Shown: piece after piece, positions 10,135-22,709 of the stretch
Numbering within the stretch: position 1 is the stretch's first letter
How the letters are laid out: the number at the start of each line of letters is the position of its first letter
Assembly (NCBI RefSeq): GCF_000346465.2
Contig: NC_034014.1
Location: forward strand, 14,466,218-14,530,217
Reading direction: 5' to 3'
From: Prunus persica
Taxonomy: Eukaryota > Streptophyta > Magnoliopsida > Rosales > Rosaceae
DNA: 64,000 nt
The notes under the pieces: model-generated
Told to the model about the DNA's origin: nothing
The model's database searches: none
Seen by the model: only the letters and a program-made list of their open reading frames with translations
Position numbers and translations under genes: made by a program

Positions 10135-11462
10135 ATGCCATAACCTTGTGGTGTCTGTGCGTCAGCAGCTTCGGTGACAGCTGCTCCACCAATAACTGTA
10201 CTCCCCTGTAAGAAATACAAGTTATTTCGTCTTGTACCTTTCATCACCACTAGTGCCCCGTACACAGCTTTAAGAACTCCACCCTCCATGGTGATCTTGA
10301 GACCCTTGGATTCCAAAGCGCCCAATGAGATGAGATTCTTCTTCATATCCGGTACATACCGGACATCACTCAATTCTCTGACTGTTCCATCATGTATCTT
10401 CAAACAGATTTTGCCTATCCCTTGTGTTTTGCAGGCATTATTATTGCCCATCAAAACAACTCCATCATCCAGTTCCTCGAAGCTAGAAAACCATTCTCGA
10501 ATGGGACACATATGATAGGTGCAACCTGAATCCAAAATCCACTCAGTTGAGTGACCATCAGCAGATGAACTAGCCAAAGCAAACTCGAAATCAACATCTC
10601 CAGATTTTGCAACATTTGCTTCAGAACCGGCTTTCTCCTTCTCTTTGTTCTTCAATTTGGGGCAGTCTTTCTTCCAATGACCCTTTTGGCGACAAAAGGC
10701 ACATTCATCTTTAGCAGGAAACTTCCCTCGTGACTTTGAACGAGATTTTCCCCGCTTCCCAGATTTTCTTTCCTCTATTCGACCCCTTGCAACGAGTGCC
10801 TCGGTTTGTGAATTTTGAGTCTTCTGTTCCTTTTTACGACACTCATGATTCACCAATGCCGCAGACACCTCATCCAGTTTCACCTCAGATTTTCCATACA
10901 ACAAAGTAGTTGTCAAATGATCATAATCATTAGGCAATGAATTTAACAAACATAGTGCCTTATCCTCGTCAGGAATTATCACATCAAGATTTGCTAAATC
11001 AGCCAGTATTTTATTATAATCATTGAGGTGTTCATGCATAGAAATACCTAAACGATATTGAAATCGGAAAAGTCGTTTCTTCAAGAAGAGCCGATTTTCT
11101 GCGCTCTTGGTCATATACTTCTCCTCCAATTTCATCCATAACTTCTTAGCAGAAGTTTCCTTCATATACGGGTATTTCAACTCTTTATCAAGGAATGATC
11201 GAATAGCGGCACAAGCATGGAGATTAATTCGCGTCCACTGCTTGTCACCAATATCTTCGGGTTTATCCTCCAGAACCATATCTAGCTCTTGTTGATACAA
11301 CACATCCATAACTTCACATTGCCACATACCAAAATTATTAGAGCCATTGAATTTATCAACCTCTAACCTTGTAGTGGCAATTGGATGTCTATTGGATGTA
11401 GGTGCCGACGACGACGATGCCGACTCCTTCTCCTTCAAAACTTCGTCTTTTTCTCCAGCCAT
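10089..11462 (-). CDS. Copia-1 gag-protease
   Basis: An open frame of about 457 residues from the ATG at 11462. The N-terminal 35-230 residues form the Copia gag (UBN2-type) domain. Features are FNGSNNFGMWQCEVMDVLY, a LKKRLFRFQYRLG segment and LLNSLPNDYDHL. A basic linker leads to a CCHC knuckle (CAFCRQKGHWKKDC, about residue 255). The aspartic protease starts near residue 310 with ILDSGCTYHM, where the active-site triad D-S-G is kept. Near 10150 a frameshift makes the last ~20 residues spurious, where the chain should run into the integrase zinc region. It is the only intact function in the element. Confidence 0.85.
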   Translation of the reverse strand: MAGEKDEVLKEKESASSSSAPTSNRHPIATTRLEVDKFNGSNNFGMWQCEVMDVLYQQELDMVLEDKPEDIGDKQWTRINLHACAAIRSFLDKELKYPYMKETSAKKLWMKLEEKYMTKSAENRLFLKKRLFRFQYRLGISMHEHLNDYNKILADLANLDVIIPDEDKALCLLNSLPNDYDHLTTTLLYGKSEVKLDEVSAALVNHECRKKEQKTQNSQTEALVARGRIEERKSGKRGKSRSKSRGKFPAKDECAFCRQKGHWKKDCPKLKNKEKEKAGSEANVAKSGDVDFEFALASSSADGHSTEWILDSGCTYHMCPIREWFSSFEELDDGVVLMGNNNACKTQGIGKICLKIHDGTVRELSDVRYVPDMKKNLISLGALESKGLKITMEGGVLKAVYGALVVMKGTRRNNLYFLQGSTVIGGAAVTEAADAQTPQGYGICVLGMLVKKRCKDW

Positions 11463-11578
11463 CAAATCTGCCTGGTACTATTCACGGACTGTAGCAGAGC
11501 ACTATTCACGGGTACTGTTCACAGTACTGTAGCACCAGCAAATTTTTCGCTCCTACGAGACCCCAGTCGAAAACTGGA

Positions 11579-11590
11579 GCTCTGATACCA
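11579..11590 (-). other. Primer-binding site of Copia-1 (initiator Met tRNA)
   Basis: The minus strand reads TGGTATCAGAGC two bases inside the 5' LTR. This is the classic complement of the 3' end of plant initiator methionine tRNA used by Copia elements. Confidence 0.9.
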
Positions 11591-11592
11591 CT

Positions 11593-12209
11593 TGTTGTGC
11601 GGAAGCGTCAACCAACTGTGAGTGAAAAATAAACAACTACTGGCAGGAGGAAAAATTGAACAAAAAATTACAACAAGAAGAACACCAAGATTTATACTGG
11701 TTCGGCAATTGCCTACATCCAGTTTGGAGACGACGGAGTATTCCACTATAATCAATGGGGATATACAATAGTGTTTACCACTCAATTTCCCAAAGACCCA
11801 AATACACCCAACCTCACACACTCACAAAGGAAGAGAAAACAATGATACAAAGCAAAGAACAACTAGAGAGAATTTGTTTCTCTCTTTGGCAAAATGCCTT
11901 TCTTGCTATTTTTCTCTTCTACTCAACACTCGGTTGGATCTTGGTTGGATGCTTCAAATGAAACCATTTGCTTCCAATTTATAGCCAAAGGAAGTGGCTT
12001 CTCAAAGAAGCCAAAGGTTAGTGGCTTTTCAAAGAAGTCAAAGGAAGTGCCTCTTCAAAGAAGCCAAAGGAAGTGGCTTTTCAAAGAAGCCAAAGGTTAG
12101 GCAAGTCAACAATAGCCTACCACCATTTGTGAAAGCCAATTAATGCATTCACATTGCAACTTGTCAATATCCATCACTTTTGACTATTGGTTTGAGGCAA
12201 TAATCAACA
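11593..12209 (-). repeat. 5' LTR of Copia-1
   Basis: Same 617-bp sequence as the other LTR with one substitution seen. It abuts the target-site duplication CTTTC at 12210-12214. The inner end is followed on the minus strand by the primer-binding site. Confidence 0.93.
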
Positions 12210-12214
12210 CTTTC

Positions 12215-12934
12215 ACTTGAGAGCAAAACTTGCTGGTCTTGACAACTTTCAGCCATATGTATTGCTCGTCTTCTCTTGATGAACACGTGAAGGTAATAGT
12301 TTGTCCAAGTATATTGTTGTGATTTATAACTTTTTCTTTTGTAGGTTTTCTGTGGTCCTTTTATGTGAGTCGTATATTTGTTTTTCGAAAATTTGTTACC
12401 TTCTCTTTTCACCATCATTTTATTTATATTTTTTCCCTATCGCAGGTTCTCTATGGTCTTTTTTTGATAGTTTTTCTATGGAAATATAGTCCAATTGTAA
12501 AATTTCTCTTTCACCTAATTTCATTTGTTTATAATCTTAGTTTTTTTTTCTTTTTTTCTTTTTTTCTTTCTGTCATTTTGATTTATTTACAGGGATGATG
12601 GAAGAGACTTCAATTGTGCATCATTTGTATGTTTGGATGAGAGGTAGGCTTGGATTAGGAGAACGTAGGTCTTGTTAGGAAAAGATTGTACTACTTAATT
12701 ACCATGTATCAGTTGAATATTTATATTTAATTGGTAGGAAGTATGTTTGTTGTAGAATGAAGATTAGTTAATTATGTAATAACTATTGAATCTTCAAGTT
12801 TTATGAAAGAAACAATTTTTGAGTGTGTATATCCATTAATAAAGCATTATGGTTGGTTTTCTAATTAAAATCGTTGTATAGCATCATAGGCAACCAAAAG
12901 GAACTAAAATGTAATAGCTTGGGAACTTATTAGA
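12215..12934. other. Continuation of the 7-8 kb flank after Copia-1
   Basis: AT-rich, intron-like DNA with T-rich runs (12540-12567) and short exon-like pieces bordered by GTAATA and CAG. No protein similarity was recognised. It joins 6993-8194 once Copia-1 is removed. Confidence 0.4.
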
Positions 12935-13287
12935 CAATGGTTTTTATAATAAACCGTCATCTTTACATATAATTAATGACGGTTTTTATAAACAACCGTT
13001 GTCTTTACAAACAATCCACGACGGTTTTTGTAAACAAACCATCATCTTTATTCCTATAATTAACGATCTTTACCTCTAAACAACGACGATTTTTGTAAAC
13101 AAACCATCGTCTTTACATCTAATAGACGGCGGTTCTTTTAAAAACCGTAGTTTTTACATGTAATAGATGACGGTTAATTACATTCGTAGTTTGACATTCA
13201 AAAAGATGGCGGTCGATTTAATGACTATTTGAAAAAGAAAAAAACGACGGTGTTTTCCCGTCGTCTATTTCAAATTTTGTAGTAGTG
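12935..13287. mobile_element. Right end of a CACTA-type transposon with subterminal repeats
   Basis: The segment ends TTGTAGTAGTG, whose complement is CACTACTACAA, the standard start of En/Spm (CACTA) elements. Inside it are about eight imperfect direct and inverted copies of a ~30-bp unit built on GACGGTTTTT and its complement, as expected for transposase-binding subterminal repeats. The candidate 3-bp target-site copy to the right is AAC (13288-13290). No matching left end was found in the window. It may lie left of the window if Gypsy-1 inserted into this element. Confidence 0.7.
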
Positions 13288-13384
13288 AACATGAAAATAA
13301 TTAAGGGTTTTTTTTTTTCTCCCATATTCCCATTTTTCATATAATTTTGGGGGTCCAATAATGACATATATAAGATCACTCGTC

Positions 13385-14860
13385 TGTGGGGGTCTTTGTT
13401 CTCCCGGCAGCTGTAAATGGGCTGGGCTGCCAGAAAAGGGAAATCACTGAAATTGCCCCCTGTGCTTGAGTTCGAAAATTAAGCCCCAAAAGCACTTCGA
13501 AAGGGCAGCAAAACCTTAGGAAGTGTTCTGGTTACCTTCACCAATGAAAATGAGGGCTGCTTACAGGTGTTTTGTGCTTGCTTTCAGATAAGATTTTGGC
13601 TTAGCATGAAGAGCTTGTGGCATGGGAGCAGGGTCAGCATGAGTTGAGCACCAAAGAGGAAAATAAGGCTTCTTAAGGAGAAATGTGAGTGTTTAAAATG
13701 AGGGAAACCAGATTTGCAGGGTGATCTTGGCTGAAAGGAGGTAAAAGATGAACATCGCTTCTTCCGGCAGCTTGACAGATTCTGAAAATAATCTGTCAAG
13801 CAAAGCAGAACGAAGAGGAAGGGTGAATAAGGTTACTAGATTTTGCTAGTAAGAGAGGAAGCTTGCTCTCTCAGCCTGGGTTGGTTTTTGCTAGGTGGAG
13901 GGGACCTCCTTTTATAGCTGCGGGAAACTATCCTTTCCCAAGAAACCCTAATGGTTTCTTCCCAATCTTGGCAAGCCTTTCCATCCTTTTTCCTCTCCTC
14001 TCTTGACTTTCCTATCTGGGTGAGATTTCCCCTTATCTATTTGCACAAAATCAGGAGTTTTGGAGCTCAAGACCCCTTTTCCCGCGGCTGCTTCAGTAGG
14101 AAGCTCCACTCTTGGCTACTTTTCTTCTTCTTTCCCTTCTCCTTCTTGGGCCAGCACTGATAAGGGAAAACAACTAGGTGTATATGCTGGTTTGAAAGGG
14201 TACTCCTCTTCCTGACAACTTACATGCTAATATCCCTTGGTCTCTCTGGTGTTTTGTTTTGGAACTTGATCCATTCCCATGTGCTGGCACTTTCCAGCAG
14301 CTCTGTTCAGTGATCCTGCAGACCTCTTCTACGTGGCTTCTATTTTTCTAGCAAAGGGCTGAGGCTTTTGTGGCTTATTTTTGTATGGGCTAAGGTACTT
14401 CATTAAATAAGTGGGCTATTTAAACATTGGGCTTTTGGTTGGGCTATCCTTTGACTGGGCTAATTTTGGTTGGGTTATTTTGGTTGAGTTATTTTCCCCT
14501 TTTTGCTCACCCATATGTTTGGGCCTAAGAAATGGGCTTGGGTCCCGAGGCTCCCAAGCAACCCGGGCATTTTGAGTGGCTTGGGCCCACTTAGGCTTGT
14601 AGTGTGTCTGGGTGTGAAACAACGATTTCATGCTTGGCATGGCATGTCGCTTAGCGTGCTTTAATTTTTTTTTATCATCCTTGATGTTTAATTTTGGCAT
14701 GGGCTCGTAGAGCTAACATGGTGAATTAGCATGGCGCATGAATTTCAATTCGCATGTGGCAAGTTTTCGAGTACCTCTTTTTTATGCCGTTTCTTAATAA
14801 AATGGCGTTTTGGGCTGGTAATTTATTTGGGCCCAATCATGAATTTTTTGGGTCTCAACA
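13385..14860 (-). repeat. Solo LTR of the Gypsy-1-like family
   Basis: The segment starts TGTGGGGGTCTTT and ends GGGTCTCAACA on the plus strand, the same ends as the Gypsy-1 LTR, over 1476 bp. The flanks are TCGTC (13380-13384) and TCGTG (14861-14865), a 5-bp target-site duplication with one mismatch. No internal sequence follows, so it is a solo LTR left by recombination. Open frames within it are not convincing genes. Confidence 0.8.
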
Positions 14861-15153
14861 TCGTGAAATCACTCAGCACACCCACAATACAAGTGTTCAC
14901 CAAACTATCATGCTGAGTGGTTAATTGAGCAGTTTGGTAAGTTCCGGCTATAAGTGATAAAAACTCAATTAAACGTCAAATATCAAATACCTAGTGAATC
15001 TATATGCAATAATGCCAATTAAAAAACTATAATCCATAAGAAAACCTACTTTTCACAGGGATACGACATATACAAAAGCCAAGCAATGTTCCAAAATGAA
15101 GGTACCATTGTAATTATGGCCCGAAGATATCGTTTAGCTAATAGACGAATCCT

Positions 15154-16869
<1,716 letters not shown>

Positions 16870-16974
16870 CTGCACATAGTAACACAAATGTGAAGAGATA
16901 ATTCTTCAATATTCATTGTAGACATGTATATATATACTTATGTAAATGTGCCTGAAATTTATTCTCGTTACACT

Positions 16975-19196
16975 TGCCCTTCACGGGTGAAGAGCACATC
17001 TGCAAGTGAGCCGTTGCTCATGTACTCATACACCAAAAGCTTTTTAGCTCCGTCAAGGCAATACCCAAGTAAATAGACTAGATTCTTGTGATGGGTTTTC
17101 CCAATAACTCTGATCTCAGTCTGAAATTCTGTTTCTCCTTCAGCTGCAACTTTCTCTAGTCTTTTGCAATGTTTTGAAAGGCGAGGCGTAGATGCGAGGC
17201 GTTTTAGTCACCTTATGTGAGGCGTAAGCCTTGAAACAGTGAGGCGTAAGCCTTTCGAATATTAATTTATTTTAATAAGAAAAATTTATAAATAATACAA
17301 CACAATTAAATTGTACTACTAATTATTAACAATCTTTTAAATATAAAATCAAATATAAGTACTAATTGTCATTTAGGCATAATAATCAATCCCAAAACAT
17401 AAAATATTTATTCATACCAAAAGGAGAGTTCTTGAAATTGATGGGGATTATTGGATAAGGGTAGAAATTAGGGTTGTACTATATAATATATATATATATG
17501 TCCATGTGTTAAAATATTAATTTAGAAAGAAAAAAACAAGGGTTAGAATCGAATCTGCAATTGATATATACAATACATAGCATGTATTATTAACTTAATA
17601 TATTAATTTATAATATATATTAATTTCATTAGAAAAAAGAAAAGAAACAACATTGAACGTGCGTTTTATTTGAAAACACTGGTCTTTTGACAGCAACTGG
17701 CTTTTGGCTACCCAAAATCAGCCCTTTATAAACTGTTGACGAGGCTCCGCTACCAAGCTCTTCCTTGAAATTATTAGTCATCTTTTCTAACTCTCATTCA
17801 ATTCACAGCGCTCATTCTTATATATGCCCAGACATTGTGTTTCCACAACACAATCACGGAAATCAACAACAAAATGGATCAAAGCAGTAAATGAAAGACC
17901 AATAATGAGGATGTCAGTTCTACCTTTTTTCTTGCTTCCTGGTTGAACAATTCTAGGATCTGTACCTCGTTTTGTAGGTACACCTACCTTGATGAGAGCT
18001 CTGAGTGAAGTTCCATTGACTCTTCTACCATATCTCAAAGGAAGCCTTTGCTTTCTGCAGTTTGTACCGTCAAAAAACACAGCTTCACAGTCACAATCCT
18101 CCAGACAGCCTTGTATGCAATCGTCTTTGTTGGATAATCTCAAACTCATGTACGAATCATCTTCCCATGTGCTTTCCAGCTCTTCCATGGTGTAAGTGAA
18201 ATTCTCAGTCCTGTTTATGCATGCATCCGCAACAAAATTTCTCTCGCACCCGGATGTCTGATTTCCCTGGTTGACAGATTTGAATCTCGGAAGACATTTA
18301 CAGTCAGGCTCTAGATCAATTAAGACACAATAGCTATTCAATCCGCATAGGCCTTTAGGAACACACTTATCCTCGGAAGACTCCCACTCAACTGACCAAA
18401 TTGCATTCTTTTTCAAATCATGTGAATACAAACGAAATATCCCACCTACATCAATTCTCATAAGATAAAGTTTTCCTTCATCAGTAGGAAGACCTCCATC
18501 TGTTATATTTCGAATATTCGTACCATTCCTGTTAAGCAAGTAGAGATGGCCATCAGCACCAAAATTAAGTGTCACATTCTCTCCCTGGCCAACAGTGAGA
18601 GATGAATAAAAAGCATAAACACTGGTGTCCGGGGTATCTACAGGGTACTGAACAAGGTTTCCATCATTTTGCATTTTGAGACGGAAAATCCCCGTTGAGT
18701 GATCAGCTTCTGAATTCGCAGAGAAAAGTTCGTTTCCTGATAAAAGGCGTTGACCAGGCAAAAGGGTGTCGGTTGGATGATGAAAGCTCTGCCATACTAT
18801 TTCCCGACCAGAGTTGTACAGCACGAAATTACCGGAATCGAGCATGGAAGCATAAGAAGAAGAGCCAGAAGATTTTACCAAGTAATTTTGGCCTTCTGCT
18901 GTTGGCAAGGCAAGGCCGTCACCTGTGAAGAGCAAGGTGGCATTGTTGGAGACTGGTGGATCATCTCGATTCGCAGTCCACACGACTGTCTTTTGGGGAA
19001 TTCCAGCAAGAAATATCCCAACAGCATAGCCATTGCCTTGCCTGTAAAATCCAAAGGCATATAGACCAGAACGTGACAGCCATGTGGTGTTGGTGGTTGG
19101 TGTTAAAGAAGAGCCTCGGCTTATATTTGACTGCATCTGTTGTGCTTCAGCAGCAACAAATGCCAAGGCAAGAAGAAGGCATGCCATGCAAGCCAT
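16975..19196 (-). pseudogene. G-type lectin receptor kinase (LecRK/RLK1-like), broken
   Basis: From the ATG at 19196 a 469-residue frame gives a signal peptide (residues 1-19, ending AEAQ) and a B-lectin domain (about 25-150, with LYAFGFY and VVWTANRDDPP). An EGF-like stretch (GLCGLNSYC) and a PAN-like cysteine-rich part (CIQGCLEDCDCEAVFF) follow, then a membrane-like helix (IIGLSFTALIHFVV). After a frameshift near 17790 the kinase starts (FKEELGSGASSTVYK, VAVKR). It is interrupted at 17689 by a 515-bp hAT element and resumes at 17158 with EKVAAEGETEFQTE and GKTHHKNLVYLLGY. It stops after SNGSLADVLF, before the catalytic loop. Such proteins are normally intronless and ~800 residues. Frameshift, insertion and truncation make this a pseudogene, though the ectodomain is well kept. 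Confidence 0.85.
17167..17681. mobile_element. 515-bp non-autonomous hAT transposon
   Basis: Flanked by a perfect 8-bp target-site duplication, GTCTTTTG (17159-17166 and 17682-17689), the hallmark of hAT insertion. The ends are CAATGTTTTGAAA and, inverted, CAGTGTTTTCAAA. The interior is AT-rich with a GAGGCG(TAAG) direct repeat near the left end and no transposase. It sits inside the kinase domain of the LecRK pseudogene. Reading across one copy of the duplication rejoins the kinase frame exactly. Confidence 0.9.
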
Positions 19197-20299
19197 CGAA
19201 AAATGATCTCACTGTGACTTTTCTTCCTCTTTGTTCTTTTTTTTTTTCCTTCTGCAGCACTCCAGAAAATTGGTTCCAATGCAGTATGAAGTTCTAATTC
19301 TGAATTTCTGTTTAATTTAAGGTGGATGGTGTAAATTAATTCGTACGTGTTTCTTCTCTCTCTGTGGTGTAAATGAATTCGTACCATAAGAAGATTCAAA
19401 GGAGAGATACAATAAGTCCCAGTCCGGTCGAAAGTGATGGAATATTTGCCATGCGTTGATGGAATACTTGACATCACTTACGTGTCCAAAAGATGCACCA
19501 AATTTTCCATTAAATTTTTTGTTCAAATTCTTTATTAACTTGACTTTGTAGACTTTTCCGAAGGAAAACTAGTTAAGTCATTTTCTTCAGGCGATGAATC
19601 AAACCCTTCAGGTGCAATTTTCTTCTTTGATTTTAGGATTTTTTACAGTTTTGCACCTTGAACTATTTGTATATTGTCAATTTAACTCCTTAACAAATTT
19701 TTCGCTAAATTAGGGACTCCAATTGTTTTAAAGAGCCAATTGAGGGCTTACCATCAATTTTTTCAAATTCTATCCAAATTTTCATCAAAATTAAGGGTAA
19801 ATTCGTCATTTAAAAAATATAAAAATATAAAAATATAAACCTTACCTACCTAAGATTAAACATTTAAAATTTTAAAAAAAATTAGCATTTAAAATTTAAA
19901 GAAAAGAAATATTTAACATTTAAAATTAAAACAAAAAACAAAATTCTATCAACCTCGACCTCCCCCTTCCCTCCCCCATCCTTCCCCTTCCGTCTCCCCC
20001 CTCTTCCTCCCCCTTCCTTCCCCCACCCTCCACCTTTGATCTCTCTGTCCCCACCCTCCCCTTCCCCTGCCCCCAATACCAGACCCAGCCGCCCAAATCT
20101 CTCCACTCCACTCCCCAAATTCGGTGGCTTCTATCCAATTCTTGGAGAACCCAAAAACCGACGAGGTCTCAAGATTAGGCTAAACCCAGTTGCAAACGAG
20201 CCTTAGGCTTTGGATGATGGGTCTATGGAGGCTGCTGGGTTTGAAAATCAAGAAAAGCCAGCATCTTTCGCAAGCGACCCTAATGGGGGGAGATTTCGA
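19197..20299. other. 5' flank of the LecRK locus
   Basis: AT-rich DNA without a convincing gene. Positions 19950-20110 form a C-rich/pyrimidine-rich tract resembling a 5' leader, and 20215-20260 can be read as a short plus-strand peptide (SMEAAGFENQEKPAS) with no recognised family. The promoter of the LecRK ectodomain ORF would lie just right of 19196; no clear TATA box was fixed. Confidence 0.4.
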
Positions 20300-20796
20300 G
20301 GCTAAATGAGTATCGGGTACGGGGATCCTCGAACTTGAAAAATCACCGACGGGTATGGGGAGGGCATGGTATTGGCGTCCCCATCCCCGAACCCGACCCG
20401 AAAATATATATGTTTATATTTAAATAAATAAATAAATAATTATAATATTTATGTTTCACCTAAGTTGAATTCCATTTCCTAATTCTTCCTAATTTTTTAT
20501 GGAATTTCATATTGATGTGATTTTGAATAGTTTAGTTGAACTTTATAGTTAATTTGAATGTGTTGAATGATAATTTATTATGAAACTTAATGTTAAAATG
20601 TATGATAAATATTTTTTTATGCAAAAAAATCGGGGATTCGGGGCGGGTATGGGGGATAGTCCCCCGACGGGGACGGGGACGGAGATTCCCCGAAACCTAA
20701 TAAACGGGGATGGGTTCGGGGACGGGGGCGGGGATGGAGAGCGGGGATAGGGATGGTATTGTCATACCCGGCCCTTACCCGACCCGTTGCCATCCC
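20300..20796. repeat. GC-rich inverted-repeat element, possibly a hAT MITE
   Basis: Both ends are rich in GGGGACGGGGAT-type words, direct on one side and complemented on the other, around an AT-rich core. The right end, read inward, is TAGGGATGGCAACGGGTCGG, typical of hAT-like terminal repeats in plants. The left end is diverged and no target-site duplication was identified. Confidence 0.4.
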
Positions 20797-21365
20797 TAGT
20801 TACGAATAACAAATCAGTAGCAGCATGACCAGAATATAGACATGCCTCAACATTTATTCAAACAATCTAGACTAGGTGGTTTCCATACAATTCTTGTACA
20901 AGAAGAATGTTATAGTTTCTTCGCACCAGTTCAACTATTTTTTTTCCAAAATAAAAGGGAGCTAAAGAGGACCAATAAGAACAAATCCAATGTACTAAAT
21001 TTATATTAACTAAGGTGGGGAACGTAAGAATGTGCCTTGCCTGTTGAGAAAAAGTACAATCATGAAAAGTTAGGAGAGACTTTCTGGATCAGTTTTACCA
21101 AGGGAAGATCCAGAATAGACTGATGATGAGCAAACGTGCCCGATTTTTAAGTTTTTTCAGAAAGAATGACGATGCAAAACCTAGATTTTATCATTTCAAG
21201 AGGAAACTTAAGTTTCCAAATATTATAGAAATAAGAGGCTAAGGGCACTGCATTCATGCTTGTTTACGAGACGAAGGAAAAGATAGAACATCTGTTACAA
21301 GGGCAAGAAATACAAGTATGAACACAACTCATAATTCATATAATGTAATGTACTCGCTGTGGTAT
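20797..21365. other. Unassigned flank left of the CACTA element
   Basis: About 570 bp, AT-rich, no domain seen. It would be continuous with 26321 onward before the CACTA insertion, so it may be the 3' untranslated region of the minus-strand gene whose last exon is at 26505-26636. Confidence 0.3.
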
Positions 21366-21384
21366 AAGCACTACTACATTTTAC

Positions 21385-21810
21385 ACTTTGCGCGACGAAG
21401 TTAATTTCGTCGCGCAAAATAAATTGTGGTCGCACAAATTTCAGCGCCACAAAAACTTCGTCGCGCAGAATCCGTCGCGCAAAGATCGTGAAGAAAGACT
21501 TTGCGCGACGAAGTTTTTTCATTGGTCGCGCAAAGTAACTTTGCGCGACGAACGCAAAGTGACTTTGCGCGACGAAAAATATTGGTAGCGCAAAGTTTTG
21601 CGTGACGAAATACATTGTTCGCGCAAAGGTTTGCGCGACGAAAAACATTGGTCGCGCAACTGTTTGCGCGACGAAATACATTGGTCGTGCAAAGTCTTAA
21701 AAAAATTCCCGCGTCAAATTTTTGGTACCCGCCCAAATTTTTAGAGTTTTACGCGACAAATAGTAACGTCGCGCAAATATTTGCGCGACGAAATATTTTT
21801 TGTTTTAAAT
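21385..21810. repeat. Left subterminal GCGCGACGAA repeat array of the CACTA element
   Basis: Roughly 20 copies of TTTGCGCGACGAA or its complement TTCGTCGCGCAAA, many paired as short hairpins a few bases apart. In the CACTA family such arrays bind the element's transposase accessory protein; that role is inferred here. Confidence 0.8.
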
Positions 21811-22439
21811 TTTTTTAATTTGAAATAAACTAATTTAATAGTTTGCGCTACGAAATATTTTTTCTTTAGTATGAATTTTTTCAAATTTTTACTTTTTAAA
21901 TTTAATTTAATTGTGTGATTTCTTTTTAAAATTACTTTAATTTAAATTGATATTAATTTTTTCAAATTTTTACTTTTTAAATTTAATTTAATTGTAAGAT
22001 TTTTCTTAATTACTTTAATTTAAATTGACATATTCAAAATAAAATTACATATGAAAAATAGTGATCAAATTATCCAATAAATATAAATATATATTCAAAA
22101 TGTACATATAAATTAACAAAGTACAATAATAAAATCCTAATACAAGTGTATTGTGGTGGTAGTGGCGGAGGATATGTTTTGATAGCTTCCTAATCCTCAA
22201 CTTTAGCCGTCAAAGTCTCGATGATTCCCTACAAAAAAACAAATATAGTCAAATAACAACAACAACAACAAAAAGAATGCACAATCTCCCCTAAAATTGT
22301 TATACCACAAATCCAACCCAAACTCCAATCTCTCCCCTTTACTCAACCCCAAACCCCCCACAAACTCAAAACTAACTCCAAAAACACATATTAATGAAAA
22401 AAATTTAAAATTTGGAGAGAATATACCTTTTGGCAAGAT

Positions 22440-22640
22440 TGAGAGTGAGTGAGAATGAGAGGGAGAAGTGAGTGTGAGAGAATTAGAAAAGATAGTGATA
22501 GAGAGATGAGAGAGTGAGAGATAGTGAAAAGATAGATGAGAGAGTGAGTGAGAGTGAGAGATAGTGAAGATAGAGATGAGAGATTAAGTGAGAGGAGTTA
22601 GTGTGAGAGAAAGGGTGGGATTTGGGGAAAGGGAAAGAGA
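22440..22640. repeat. Purine-rich GAGAGTGAGAGATAGTG block
   Basis: A degenerate minisatellite of GAGAGTGAGA and GATAGTGA words inside the CACTA element, strongly strand-asymmetric. No coding content. Confidence 0.6.
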
Positions 22641-22709
22641 GAGGAGAGGTAAGAGTAGAGAAAGAAATTGAGAAAATGGTGGAGGAGTTATTTCAGTTTT
22701 AAAAATCGT

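Larger units (their letters stand above)
8195..12209 (-). mobile_element. Copia-1: young Ty1/copia element lacking reverse transcriptase
   Basis: Two 617-bp LTRs differ at one position by eye (8300 versus 11698 region) and are flanked by a perfect 5-bp target-site duplication, CTTTC (8190-8194 and 12210-12214). A Met-tRNA primer-binding site and a polypurine tract are both in place. The internal part codes gag, protease and integrase. It then joins the tail of RNase H directly, with the whole RT missing. At about 4.0 kb it is roughly 1 kb shorter than a usual Copia element. It is non-autonomous and must have been copied by enzymes supplied in trans. Confidence 0.93.

Noticed and set aside
11579..11590. 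TGGTATCAGAGC as part of a tRNA gene
   Set aside because: It is a 12-base primer-binding site next to an LTR; no cloverleaf can be built around it.
19882..20138. Gly/Arg-rich ORF (GKEGGGRGGRRKGKDGGG)
   Set aside because: Reverse reading of a C-rich tract that looks like an untranslated leader; no domain.
21385..21810. Regularly spaced short repeats that might suggest a CRISPR array
   Set aside because: Repeats are 13 bp, alternate in orientation, have no unique spacers of constant length, and sit at the ends of a CACTA element in a plant genome.
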